Origin: Nocardia concava NBRC 100430 | GTDB taxonomy: Bacteria > Actinomycetota > Actinomycetes > Mycobacteriales > Mycobacteriaceae | NCBI RefSeq assembly: GCF_000308815.1 | Contig: NZ_BAFX01000010.1 | Span: forward strand, 1-64,000 | DNA: 64,000 nt | Direction: 5' to 3' | Shown here: positions 26,266 to 34,334 of the stretch, piece after piece | Numbering within the stretch: the stretch's first letter is position 1 | How the letters are laid out: the number at the start of each line of letters is the position of its first letter | The notes under the pieces: generated by a model | The model's input: only the letters and a program-made list of their open reading frames with translations | Database searches by the model: none | Told to the model about the DNA's origin: nothing | Program-made: the position numbers and the translations under genes

Positions 26266-27480
26266 TCACGGCTCCGGCAGGGGTGGGGATGGGGTGAACT
26301 GGACGGGGAGGGCGGTGAGGGCTCGGTGGAATGGGCCTGGGCGCCAGGAGAGTTCGGTGGGGGCCAGGTGGATTTCGGGGAGGGCGTCGAGGAGTTGGTC
26401 GAGGGCTTCCTGGGCGATGAGGTAGGCCATGGAGCGGGCGGGGCAGATGTGGGGGCCGGCGCCCCAGGCGAGGTGCGCTCGGTTGCCGGTGAATTGGCCG
26501 GGGCGGATGGCGGGGTCGTTGTTGCAGGCCGCCATGCTGATCACTACCGGGCGGTGGGCGGGGAGCCAGGAGTCTTCCATGAAGACGTCTCGGGGCGGGA
26601 AGCTGATGCAGAAGTTGGCCATCGGCGGGTCGTCGAAGAGGACTTCGTCGAGGGCGTCGCGGGTGGACAGGCTGCCGCCGAGGGCGCTACCGCCGAAGCG
26701 GTCGTCGGTCAGAAGTAGCAGTAGGGCGTTGACGATCAGATTCTGTTGCGGCTCGATGCCCGCGCCGTAGAGGGTGGCCAACTGGTGCACCATTTCGACA
26801 TCGCTGAGTCCGGCCGGGTGGGTGACCATGCGGGTGGTGACGTCGTCGCCGGGGTGGGCTCGCTTGTGCTGGGTCAGTCGCAGCAGGGCGTCGGTGAGCA
26901 GTTTGTTGCCGCGGTCCGCGCCGACGCCCTCGAAAATGGCTCGGAAACCCTCGGCCGCCTGTGCCGCGATCTCGACCGGGCAGCCGAGCAGCTGATTGAG
27001 CACCTGGAAGGCCAGCGGAAACGCGTAGTCGCGCACCAGATCCGCCGAGCCGGCGGTGCAGAACCCATTGATCAGCGAGACCGCGACCCGCGCCACCGTG
27101 CCCTGCAACCGGTACTGGTCGATGCCGGTCAGCCCGGCGGTATTGGTTCGCCGATACCGGTCGTGGTCGGCCCCGGCGCTGCGCAGGGCGTTGGGCCGCC
27201 ACTGCATCATGGGCAGCACGGGGCAGTCGGACGGGATCCCGGCCTGCCAGGTCCGCGGATCGGCGGGGAAGCGTTCGGGATCGTTGAGAATCCTTACCGC
27301 CGTGCGATATCCGAGCACCAGGGTGGCGGGCACGCCCGGCGCGAGATCCACCGGGGCCAGGGCACCATATTTCGCGCGCAGTTCGCGGTAGACCCGGTGC
27401 GGGTCGGCCGCGAACTCGGGGGTGTAGAGGGGAACACGGGACTCGACCGTCCCCTGGGTGGTCGTCGCTGACTCTGACAT
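26266..27480 (-). CDS. Cytochrome P450 with non-canonical ExxR and I-helix motifs (CYP157-like)
   Basis: 404 residues with a P450 fold. The haem-thiolate Cys is C346 in HLAWGAGPHICPARS, where Trp replaces the usual Phe at the first position. The K-helix motif normally ExxR reads E279-V-L-F282, so the near-invariant Arg is absent. The I-helix oxygen-activating A-G-x-E/D-T-T reads A240-G-I-E-P-Q, so the Thr is absent too. Streptomyces CYP157 enzymes are the known precedent for loss of ExxR, where they sit in conservons with GTPase/roadblock genes. None of those partners is next to this gene. ATG at 27480 is preferred over GTG at 27489. Substrate and redox partner unknown. Confidence 0.85.
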   Translation of the reverse strand: MSESATTTQGTVESRVPLYTPEFAADPHRVYRELRAKYGALAPVDLAPGVPATLVLGYRTAVRILNDPERFPADPRTWQAGIPSDCPVLPMMQWRPNALRSAGADHDRYRRTNTAGLTGIDQYRLQGTVARVAVSLINGFCTAGSADLVRDYAFPLAFQVLNQLLGCPVEIAAQAAEGFRAIFEGVGADRGNKLLTDALLRLTQHKRAHPGDDVTTRMVTHPAGLSDVEMVHQLATLYGAGIEPQQNLIVNALLLLLTDDRFGGSALGGSLSTRDALDEVLFDDPPMANFCISFPPRDVFMEDSWLPAHRPVVISMAACNNDPAIRPGQFTGNRAHLAWGAGPHICPARSMAYLIAQEALDQLLDALPEIHLAPTELSWRPGPFHRALTALPVQFTPSPPLPEP

Positions 27481-27601
27481 CCAACTCACTCACGCGGTAC
27501 CCAACACTCCACCGCCGCCGAACACCGCAGACCCCGGACGCGTGGACGGTCACGCTACCGGCATTACGACTGCCGCGCAGCGGTTTACGGACGGTTGGCG
27601 G

Positions 27602-28399
27602 TCAGCCGCTGACGTGGGCGGTGTTGTCGAGCCAGTGCTGGGCGAGAGCGGGGTCGCCGTCGACGGTGATGTCGGTGGCTTCGGTGAGCGGGAGGCGCCG
27701 GGTCAAGGTCAGCAGCAGCGATTGTGCTGGGCCGCTTACCATTACGTCGGCGGCGTGGGTTCCGGGCTGCCAGGTCACCCCGTCGGATCGGCGTTCGACG
27801 AACCAGGCCCCTGTCTCATCGGCGATGTCGGTGGCCAGCCACTGCAACGTCTGTCCGGTGCCCCGCAGGGCGTGAGCGGACTCGGGCCGCTGCATCTCCC
27901 AGGTGGGTGCGGTGAGCATCGCGAGGTGGTTGGTGATGAGCGCGGCGGCGACATCCGAGTCAATGTCAACCGGTCGGTTCGCCGCCGCGGCAGCATCGAA
28001 CCCGTGGACGACCGCCTCGTTGAGCATGCTGGACAACCAGAAACGAGTCCCGGACCGCCCGTCGGCGGCAGGGTTGAACACCGGCGCGTCGAACGCGTCA
28101 TCGGAGCACGCGTCGGCGACCCGCTGCGCGGACTCCGCCAGCCACGCCTCCCAATCGCTCGGATCGGCGGGAAGCGCGGCCATCTCCATAGGCAACTGGG
28201 TCGGGTCGGAGATGCGCCGCTCGATGATTTCCGCGACCCAGTTCTGGGTCTGGCCGACATGCTCGACCAGCTCGCGGACCGTCCACTTCGGCGCGGTCGG
28301 CACGGCGGCGTGGGGTCCGGCCGCGGCGGCTGATTCCGCCAGGCGTCGGGTGTGTTCGATGATCGCTCGGCGCCCGCGTTCGGTGTTCAAATCGGTCAT
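27602..28399 (-). CDS. Maleylpyruvate isomerase-family (mycothiol-dependent) protein
   Basis: 265 residues with the N-terminal DinB/MPI four-helix domain. The family phrases are WTVRELVEHVGQTQNWVAE and NEAVVHGFDAAAA, with His in VEHV and VVHG as likely metal ligands, then a C-terminal SCP2-like segment. It is a second member of the family found at 16203, with different sequence detail. ATG at 28399 is used; codons further upstream lack a ribosome site and the family start. It diverges from the PepSY lipoprotein gene across 180 bases. Specific reaction unknown. Confidence 0.78.
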   Translation of the reverse strand: MTDLNTERGRRAIIEHTRRLAESAAAAGPHAAVPTAPKWTVRELVEHVGQTQNWVAEIIERRISDPTQLPMEMAALPADPSDWEAWLAESAQRVADACSDDAFDAPVFNPAADGRSGTRFWLSSMLNEAVVHGFDAAAAANRPVDIDSDVAAALITNHLAMLTAPTWEMQRPESAHALRGTGQTLQWLATDIADETGAWFVERRSDGVTWQPGTHAADVMVSGPAQSLLLTLTRRLPLTEATDITVDGDPALAQHWLDNTAHVSG

Positions 28400-28477
28400 C
28401 GGAGAACCCTTTCGGAGTTGGTTGTGCCCGTTATGACCGACCGGGCCGGTCGAATTCATCGGCGAAGCTGAAGGTGT

Positions 28478-28504
28478 CTTCAGACTTCTTCAGGGATGGT
28501 TCAG
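28478..28504 (+). promoter_or_regulatory. Three direct repeats (C/G)TTCAG at helical-turn spacing, candidate response-regulator site
   Basis: CTTCAG at 28478, CTTCAG at 28488 and GTTCAG at 28499 lie 10 and 11 bases apart, about 75-100 bases upstream of the PepSY lipoprotein start. Direct hexamer repeats on one DNA face are the usual target of OmpR/PhoB-type regulators. The OmpR-type regulator encoded just downstream is the natural candidate (inference). Confidence 0.45.
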
Positions 28505-28579
28505 GCGGCGGCGAGATCGTTCGAGGCATCGGCAGATCCGGAACCGGAACTGCCCGCCGGAACGATGAAGGAGTATCGG

Positions 28580-29377
28580 ATGAACCGCCCACTGTTCTCG
28601 TCGAATCGCCGTGCCATCGCGGCCGCGGCCCTGGTCGGAGGGCTCGCCATGGGATCGATGGCGTGCAGCGCCGCCACGGACACCGGGGTGGACGTGAAGC
28701 GCGTGGCCGCGACCGCCACGCAGGTCACCGGCGAGAACCCGAGCGTTCCCGTCGAGACGGGCGGTCCGGCGGTCTCCTGGGCGGTAGCCGCCGCCACGGC
28801 CGAGCGGTCGATTCCCGGCGGAGTGGTCACCGATGTGGAATTGGAAGGCGGTGCATGGGAGGTCGATGTGATGACCCCGGAGCCGCGGGTGCACAACGTC
28901 TCTGTCGATGCCGCCACCGGAGCGCTGCTCGGCAGCCGCGCCGACCGCATGCCCGACCAGGCCCGTTCCTATCTGCAGATCCCGCTGGGCAAGCTGGCGG
29001 CGGCCACGGTCGCCCGCGCGGATGCCGCGAACATCGCGCTCGGCGCCGTCGATCGCGGGTATGTCCGCGAGGTGTCGATCCAGGGCACCGAGAACCGCCC
29101 GGTGTGGCGAATCGAAATCGCCGACGGCACAACGCGACACGAGATCGACGTCGATGCGCGGTCGGCTGCCGTGGTTCGCCACGACACCGAGCGCGAGGAG
29201 GACCGCGGTCGCGGCGATTACCGTCGCGACAACGACCGAGGCCGTGGCGACACCCGTCGCGATGTGGCCGCCGAGCGCCGCGATCCCGCGATTTCCGACT
29301 GGCCCGAGCGTGTTCGCGAGCGTTCCCACGATTTCGGCCGCGATCACTACGACTGGTCGGTGCACGTGCCGCGGTAA
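28580..29377 (+). CDS. PepSY-domain lipoprotein upstream of a two-component system
   Basis: 265 residues. The ATG at 28580 follows GAAGGAG and begins a signal peptide with lipobox MGSMACSAA, so the protein should be lipid-anchored outside the membrane. Two PepSY-like repeats follow: one ending DVMTPEPRVHNVSVDAATGALL, one ending WRIEIADGTTRHEIDVDARS. PepSY domains act as inhibitors or sensors in the envelope. The last 70 residues are an unusual Arg/Asp-rich tail (REEDRGRGDYRRDNDRG and onward). The response regulator gene starts 60 bases after the stop, and the arrangement suggests an accessory sensor of that system. Confidence 0.75.
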   Translation: MNRPLFSSNRRAIAAAALVGGLAMGSMACSAATDTGVDVKRVAATATQVTGENPSVPVETGGPAVSWAVAAATAERSIPGGVVTDVELEGGAWEVDVMTPEPRVHNVSVDAATGALLGSRADRMPDQARSYLQIPLGKLAAATVARADAANIALGAVDRGYVREVSIQGTENRPVWRIEIADGTTRHEIDVDARSAAVVRHDTEREEDRGRGDYRRDNDRGRGDTRRDVAAERRDPAISDWPERVRERSHDFGRDHYDWSVHVPR

Positions 29378-29437
29378 TCGACCATCGGGACAAATGCCCC
29401 ATGACAACGGGTCTCGCGCCTTCCTAGGGTCAACAGG

Positions 29438-30136
29438 ATGAGCCGCATCCTGATCGTCGAGGACGAGGTCTCCCTGACCAAGGTGCTGCGCCGCGGCTTC
29501 GAGGCGGAGGGCCTGCGCGTCGACATCGCCCACGACGGGAACGAGGGTTTGCGGCTCGCGCTCGAGCGGGAATACGACGCCATCATCCTCGATGTGATGC
29601 TGCCGGGTATGGACGGGCATCGGGTCTGTTCGATGATCCGGGCCGCGGAGCTGTGGACCCCGATCCTCATGCTGACGGCCAAGGACGGCGAGTACGACGT
29701 CGCCGAGGGCTTGGACACCGGCGCCGACGACTACCTGACCAAACCGTTCTCCTATCTGATCCTGCAGGCCCGGCTGCGCGCCCTGCTGCGGCGCGGCAGC
29801 CAGGGCCGAGCCGACACGGTCCGGGTCGGCGATCTGGCCCTGCTGCCCGAATCCCGGCGATGCACCCGCCTGGGCACCGAGATTCCGCTGACCGCAAAGG
29901 AATTCGACCTGCTGGCCGCACTGGCCCGCAGTCCCGGTATCACCGTATCGAAAGCCGCTCTGCTCGAAGAGGTTTGGGATCTGCCCGGCGACGGCGACCC
30001 CAATGTGGTGGAGGTGCACGTCAGCGCGCTGCGCCGCAAGATCGACCAGCCCTTCGCCGACCGCGCCCGCAAACTCCTGCACACCTCACGCGGCCTGGGC
30101 TACCGGCTGGTGCCCGCCGAGGCCGATTCCGCGTGA
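29438..30136 (+). CDS. OmpR-family two-component response regulator
   Basis: 232 residues. N-terminal receiver domain with acidic pair E8/D9, phospho-acceptor D52 in IILDVMLPGMDG and the conserved Lys in YLTKPF. C-terminal winged-helix DNA-binding domain (about 130-228) ends in TSRGLGYRL, typical of OmpR/PhoB. It overlaps the histidine kinase gene by four bases (GTGA), so the two form a transcriptionally and translationally coupled pair. The targets may include the direct repeats upstream of the adjacent PepSY gene. Confidence 0.92.
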   Translation: MSRILIVEDEVSLTKVLRRGFEAEGLRVDIAHDGNEGLRLALEREYDAIILDVMLPGMDGHRVCSMIRAAELWTPILMLTAKDGEYDVAEGLDTGADDYLTKPFSYLILQARLRALLRRGSQGRADTVRVGDLALLPESRRCTRLGTEIPLTAKEFDLLAALARSPGITVSKAALLEEVWDLPGDGDPNVVEVHVSALRRKIDQPFADRARKLLHTSRGLGYRLVPAEADSA

Positions 30137-31500
30137 GCCCGCGCCGATTTCCGCACGCCTCGGTCCGGGTCAAGACGACGGCGGGCGCGCTGGCGATCGT
30201 GACCGTCGCCCTGCTGGCCGCCGGCGCGGGCCTGCTCGAGGTGACCCGGCACGGCCTGGTCGCCTCGGCCGAGCGGACCGCGACGATCCGCGCCCAAGCC
30301 GTCGCCCGGGCCGCGGCGGACGGCACGCTCACGCAGCGCCTGGCCATCCCCGAAGGCGAGGACAGCCTGCTGCAGGTGGTCGCCGACGATGGGCGCATTC
30401 TCGCCGCCAGCCACAATCTCACCGCGCAGCCGCCCATCGCCGCCTTCGAACCCGCGCCCGATCATCCGACCGCGGCACGCGATATTCGGGCGAACACCGA
30501 CGGGCAGGACCATCTCTATCGACTGGTCGCGGTCCGCACGACCGCGTACGGCACCCCGGCGACGGTGTACGCGGGCACCTCGCTGGAAACCGCCGAGCAC
30601 GCCGAGCGGCTGATCCGCCACTCGATGATCCCCGGCATCCCGGTGCTGCTCGCCCTGGTCGGCGCGGTCACCTGGACCGCCACCGCCCGCGCACTGCGCC
30701 CGGTGGAGGCCATCCGCGCCGAGGTCGCCGAGATCACCGAACACGATCTGGGCCGCCGGGTTCCGGTGCCCGCCTCGCGCGATGAGATCGCCCGGCTGTC
30801 GGTCACCGTGAACGACACTCTCGATCGCCTCGAGCACTCCATGGACCGGCAGCGGCGCTTCGTCGCCGACGCCTCCCACGAATTGCGCAACCCCATCGCC
30901 GCCCTGCGCGCCCACGTCGAGCTGGCGATCGCGCACCCGGAATTGCTGGACGGCCCCGATCTGCTCGGCGATGTGCTGCGGGTCCAGGAGCTCGCCGATG
31001 ACCTGCTGCTGCTCGCCCGCCTGGACGCCGGGCAGCGATCCGACCGGGTCACCCTGGATCTGACCGTCCTCACCGCCGACACCCTGCGCGCGCGTCCCAA
31101 CGGCCGGGTGCCCGTCACCTTCGACGCGCCTGCACCGATTCCGGTGCGCGGCAACCGCAATCAGCTCGCCCGCATCCTCGAAAACCTCCTCGACAATGCC
31201 CAACGGCACGCCGAATCCCGAATCACGGTGACCGCCAGCACTATCGGCGATACCGCCGTACTCGAGGTATGCGACGACGGGTCCGGAATCCCCGAACCCG
31301 ACCGTGACCGCGTCTTCACCCGCTTCACCCGCCTCGACGAGTCCCGCAGCCGCGACGCGGGCGGCACCGGGCTCGGACTCGCCATCGCCCGCGATATCGC
31401 CACCGCCCACCACGGCACCCTCACCGCCCGCGAGCCGCGCTCCCGCGGGGCACGACTGGTCCTCACTCTCCCCTCCGACTGCGTCACACAGGGGGCGTGA
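30133..31500 (+). CDS. Two-component sensor histidine kinase
   Basis: 455 residues starting at GTG 30133, overlapping the regulator stop as GTGA. Two membrane helices (about 16-37 and 167-187) flank an extracytoplasmic sensor domain of about 130 residues. HAMP follows (about 188-240), then HisKA with phospho-acceptor H249 in ADASHELRNP, and HATPase with N-box ENLLDNAQRHA, CDDGSGIPEPD and GGTGLGLAIA. The sensor domain has no recognisable ligand motif. It likely responds to an envelope signal, given the PepSY lipoprotein and sortase neighbours (inference). Confidence 0.92.
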   Translation: MSPRRFPHASVRVKTTAGALAIVTVALLAAGAGLLEVTRHGLVASAERTATIRAQAVARAAADGTLTQRLAIPEGEDSLLQVVADDGRILAASHNLTAQPPIAAFEPAPDHPTAARDIRANTDGQDHLYRLVAVRTTAYGTPATVYAGTSLETAEHAERLIRHSMIPGIPVLLALVGAVTWTATARALRPVEAIRAEVAEITEHDLGRRVPVPASRDEIARLSVTVNDTLDRLEHSMDRQRRFVADASHELRNPIAALRAHVELAIAHPELLDGPDLLGDVLRVQELADDLLLLARLDAGQRSDRVTLDLTVLTADTLRARPNGRVPVTFDAPAPIPVRGNRNQLARILENLLDNAQRHAESRITVTASTIGDTAVLEVCDDGSGIPEPDRDRVFTRFTRLDESRSRDAGGTGLGLAIARDIATAHHGTLTAREPRSRGARLVLTLPSDCVTQGA

Positions 31501-31705
31501 GCCGGGTCTCCTCCGTTGGTCGGTGATGTCCGCGCGAGCGGTCGGTATCGCGACTCGAGATCGGCGCGATCACCGTTGTGCGTTGGACGCACCGGATCGC
31601 CGGGATCGATGCTCGATTCGAGCAAATCGCTCGATCCCGGTGAGAGTGACATCCGGCAAGGAAGCCGCTGAACCTCTCCCTTCCTCCACTGGATGAGAGA
31701 AGCTG

Positions 31706-32722
31706 ATGCAGACCACGATCGCCAAGCACCGCAAGGCAACTCACGGCACCCGGATCCTGTTGGGCGAACTGGCGGCGGTCACCACCCTGACCGTCCTCGG
31801 CGCGCCCGCCGCCCTCGCGGACGTGGCTATCGACACCGGCTCCGCCGGACTCGGAGCGGCGGTTTCCGCCGACACCGGCAGCGACACCGGACTCGCGCTC
31901 GGCCTCGGCACCGGCAGCGCCAACGCCCTGGACTCGGGCAGTGCGGGAGCCCTGGGCGCCGGAACCGACTTGGCGCTCGGCAGCGCCAACGCCCTCGACG
32001 CGGGCAGTGCGGCCGCCCTGGGCGCCGGGAGCGAGGCGGGCACCGAACTGGCCCTCGGTAGCGCCGACTCCGGCAGTGCCGCGGCCGCGGGGGCGGACTC
32101 CGGCAGCGCAGCGGCTTTGGGCAGCGCCGGGGAGGCCGGACTGGACGCGGGCAGCGCTGCAGCGGGGGGTCTCGCCACCGGCAGCGCGGAGGCGTTGGGC
32201 AGCGCGGGAGCGGGAGCCGCCGGACTTGGTCTCGGCAGCGCGGTCGGCAGTGCGGCAGTCGGTAGTGCGGCCGTCGGCAGCGCCGCGGTGGGCAGCGCCG
32301 CGGTGGGCAGCGCCGCGGTGGGCAGCGCGGCACTCGGCAGCGCGGCGGCGGGTGGGGCGGTTGCGGCCGGAATCGGTTCCGGCGCAATACCGTTGGGCGT
32401 CGGCGCACTGACCGTCGCCCGGCCCGGCACGCATCCGGGAGTGGCAGCCGCACCCGGCCGGGATGGCGCGAACCCCGCCGGCGCCGCTGCGGGCATCTCC
32501 GATGGGATGGACAGTGCTGAGGTGACGGCCGGTGCGGACGGTCTCGACTCGCGGTGGCCCGGGTCCCACTACCCGATTCCGACCGGTCACCCCGAAACAG
32601 GTGACGGTGGCTTGATCACCTCGGACCGCTCCCTGCTCGGCATGTTCGGACTGCTGACGATGATCGGCGCGGGCTTCCTCGTCTCCCGTCGTCCGAACCA
32701 CGCATCGGACGCGGCGCGGTGA
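31706..32722 (+). CDS. Gly-Ser-Ala repeat surface protein with C-terminal sorting signal
   Basis: 338 residues. Signal peptide (residues 1-39, ending PAALADVA), then about 190 residues built almost only from Gly, Ser, Ala, Leu and Val around a recurring G-S-A core. The repeats include seven tandem V/L-G-S-A-A pentads (32243-32347). The C-terminus has HPETG, a linker, a membrane helix (LLGMFGLLTMIGAGFLV) and a basic SRR tail, the three-part layout of a sortase substrate. The sortase gene follows with a GTGA overlap, so the two form a substrate-enzyme pair. The repeat may be a flexible or stacked stalk across the wall; its function is unknown and no adhesive domain is seen. Confidence 0.75.
   Translation: MQTTIAKHRKATHGTRILLGELAAVTTLTVLGAPAALADVAIDTGSAGLGAAVSADTGSDTGLALGLGTGSANALDSGSAGALGAGTDLALGSANALDAGSAAALGAGSEAGTELALGSADSGSAAAAGADSGSAAALGSAGEAGLDAGSAAAGGLATGSAEALGSAGAGAAGLGLGSAVGSAAVGSAAVGSAAVGSAAVGSAAVGSAALGSAAAGGAVAAGIGSGAIPLGVGALTVARPGTHPGVAAAPGRDGANPAGAAAGISDGMDSAEVTAGADGLDSRWPGSHYPIPTGHPETGDGGLITSDRSLLGMFGLLTMIGAGFLVSRRPNHASDAAR
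32243..32347 (+). repeat. Seven tandem 15-bp repeats encoding (V/L)GSAA
   Basis: Units begin at 32243, 32258, 32273, 32288, 32303, 32318 and 32333. The middle three are identical at the DNA level, which indicates recent expansion by slippage or unequal crossover. In-frame length variation between strains is expected. Confidence 0.9.
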
Positions 32723-33372
32723 GCGGCGCACCTAGGCCGGGCACAGCGGAGACCGTCGCGGTGAATCTCCGACACCGGATCGCCGTCCTACTGATCATCC
32801 TGGCCGGTGCGAGCGCCGTCGTCCTGATCATGGGAGGTCCCGGCCTCCGCCAGGTGCAGACCCCGCCCGCCCACGCCGACACCCGTCTGCAGGCTCCGGT
32901 CGTGGCCGCACCGGCGCTCTCCCACTCCGAGCCGCGAACCCTCATGATCCCGAAGCTCGGCCTGACCACCCCGCTCGACGTCATCGGCCTCAAATCCGAT
33001 GGCACCGTGGATGATCCGGCGACCTTCACCCGCCCGTCCTGGTACCGCCCGGGTGCCGCGCCCGGAGACCGCGGCTCCGCGGTCATCCTCGGCCACGTCG
33101 ATTCCTATCGCGGCCCAGCGGTCTTCTTCCGGCTCGGCGAGTTGACCGCGGGAGATCTGGTCGAGGTCGCCCGCACCGACGGCAGCACCCTGCGTTTCCA
33201 GGTCGACCACACCACCACCGTGAGCAAGGACGATTTCCCGAATCAACAGGTCTACGGCGACCACGGTGACGCCGAACTGCAACTCGTCACCTGCGGCGGC
33301 AGTTTCGACACCGCCACCCGCAGCTACCGATCGAATGTGATCGTCTACACAAAACTGGTAGGCAGCTATTGA
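32719..33372 (+). CDS. Class F-like sortase
   Basis: 217 residues with an N-terminal membrane anchor (about 21-40) and a sortase beta-barrel. The catalytic triad is visible as H126 (ILGHVDSYRG), C192 (QLVTCGGSF) and R204 (YRSNVIVY). The TLxTC variant, small size and lack of extra N-terminal helices fit actinobacterial class F sortases rather than A, B or E. These enzymes cleave between Thr and Gly of a sorting motif and attach the substrate to the cell wall. GTG at 32719 overlaps the stop of the preceding gene, whose product carries HPETG, so that protein is the probable substrate. Confidence 0.85.
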   Translation: MSGAPRPGTAETVAVNLRHRIAVLLIILAGASAVVLIMGGPGLRQVQTPPAHADTRLQAPVVAAPALSHSEPRTLMIPKLGLTTPLDVIGLKSDGTVDDPATFTRPSWYRPGAAPGDRGSAVILGHVDSYRGPAVFFRLGELTAGDLVEVARTDGSTLRFQVDHTTTVSKDDFPNQQVYGDHGDAELQLVTCGGSFDTATRSYRSNVIVYTKLVGSY

Positions 33373-33383
33373 GGTGCAGCCCG

Positions 33384-34334
33384 ATGAAATGGCACATTGA
33401 TCCGATGGAATTGCGGCAATTGGAATATTTTGTCGCAGTGGCGCAGGAACTCAGTTTCTCGCGCGGCGCGGCACGCGTGCATGTAGTGCAATCGGCGGTG
33501 TCCTCGGCCATCGCGAAACTCGAACGCGAACTCGGCGTCCAATTGTTCGACCGCACCCCACCGGCGGTCGTACTGACACCGGCGGGCACGGCCTTGCTGG
33601 CCGAGGCCAACGCCACTCTCGACGCAGCGCAGCGAGCCCGGGAGGTCACCGCACAATTCACGACGAACCCTTCCGGCACAGTCGAATTGCACATCCACGA
33701 GGGATGCTCCCGCATTCTGGACCTGCCCACCTTCATCACCCGCTTTCGCGACGAGCATCCTCTGATCAAGGTCCGCGTGAAAACCGGTCTCTCCGTGGCC
33801 ATCGCCCGGTCGATCGCCGAGAAGTCCGCCGAAGTCGGGCTGATCGCGCCGCCGCCGCAGCCGCCGCCGGGAATCCGGCTGCGCAACATTCACCATGAAC
33901 CGCTGGTGCTGGTCTGCGCGCCCGACCATCCGCTGGCGAGCCGCGATCACGTGGCCGTCGCCGACCTGGCCGACCAGACGTTGATCCTCCACGATCCGGA
34001 GAGCAGCCTGCGCCAGATCGTCGACCTCGCACTCGACGCCGCCGGTATCAGCCCGGCCGATCCCTACGAGGTCGACTCGCTGAACACCACCATGGATCTC
34101 GCCCGCACGGGAGCGGGCGTCACTCTGCTCCCGGCCGTGGCCGCCGCCTGGCACCCGGACCTGACAGCGATCCCCGTGGCCCCACCCCTGTACTGGGACA
34201 TCGCACTGGCCACGCCCGACGGCCGACTCTCCCCGCCCGCCGCGGCCCTCGCCAAGGCGCTCACCACGATCGACGGCGGCGCACTCACCCTTGGCCGCGA
34301 GCCCGGCCTCCCAGCACACGCTGCAGCAGGATGA
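33384..34334 (+). CDS. LysR-family transcriptional regulator
   Basis: 316 residues. The N-terminal winged helix-turn-helix reads MELRQLEYFVAVAQELSFSR with recognition helix VVQSAVSSAIAKLERELG. A periplasmic-binding-like effector domain spans about 95-300. I used ATG at 33384, behind GAGGTG; ATG at 33405 is also possible. It starts 12 bases after the sortase stop. Its 3' end overlaps the convergent sugar permease gene by 50 bases, so transcription of the two may interfere. LysR proteins usually control divergent neighbours, but no divergent gene adjoins it, so its target is unclear. Confidence 0.88.
   Translation: MKWHIDPMELRQLEYFVAVAQELSFSRGAARVHVVQSAVSSAIAKLERELGVQLFDRTPPAVVLTPAGTALLAEANATLDAAQRAREVTAQFTTNPSGTVELHIHEGCSRILDLPTFITRFRDEHPLIKVRVKTGLSVAIARSIAEKSAEVGLIAPPPQPPPGIRLRNIHHEPLVLVCAPDHPLASRDHVAVADLADQTLILHDPESSLRQIVDLALDAAGISPADPYEVDSLNTTMDLARTGAGVTLLPAVAAAWHPDLTAIPVAPPLYWDIALATPDGRLSPPAAALAKALTTIDGGALTLGREPGLPAHAAAG

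Noticed and set aside
26266..27480. A conservon around the P450
   Set aside because: No histidine-kinase-like, roadblock, DUF742 or GTPase gene adjoins the P450.
32243..32347. A CRISPR-like array suggested by the regular repeats
   Set aside because: The repeats are 15 bases, directly adjacent without spacers, and in frame as a VGSAA-coding tract.
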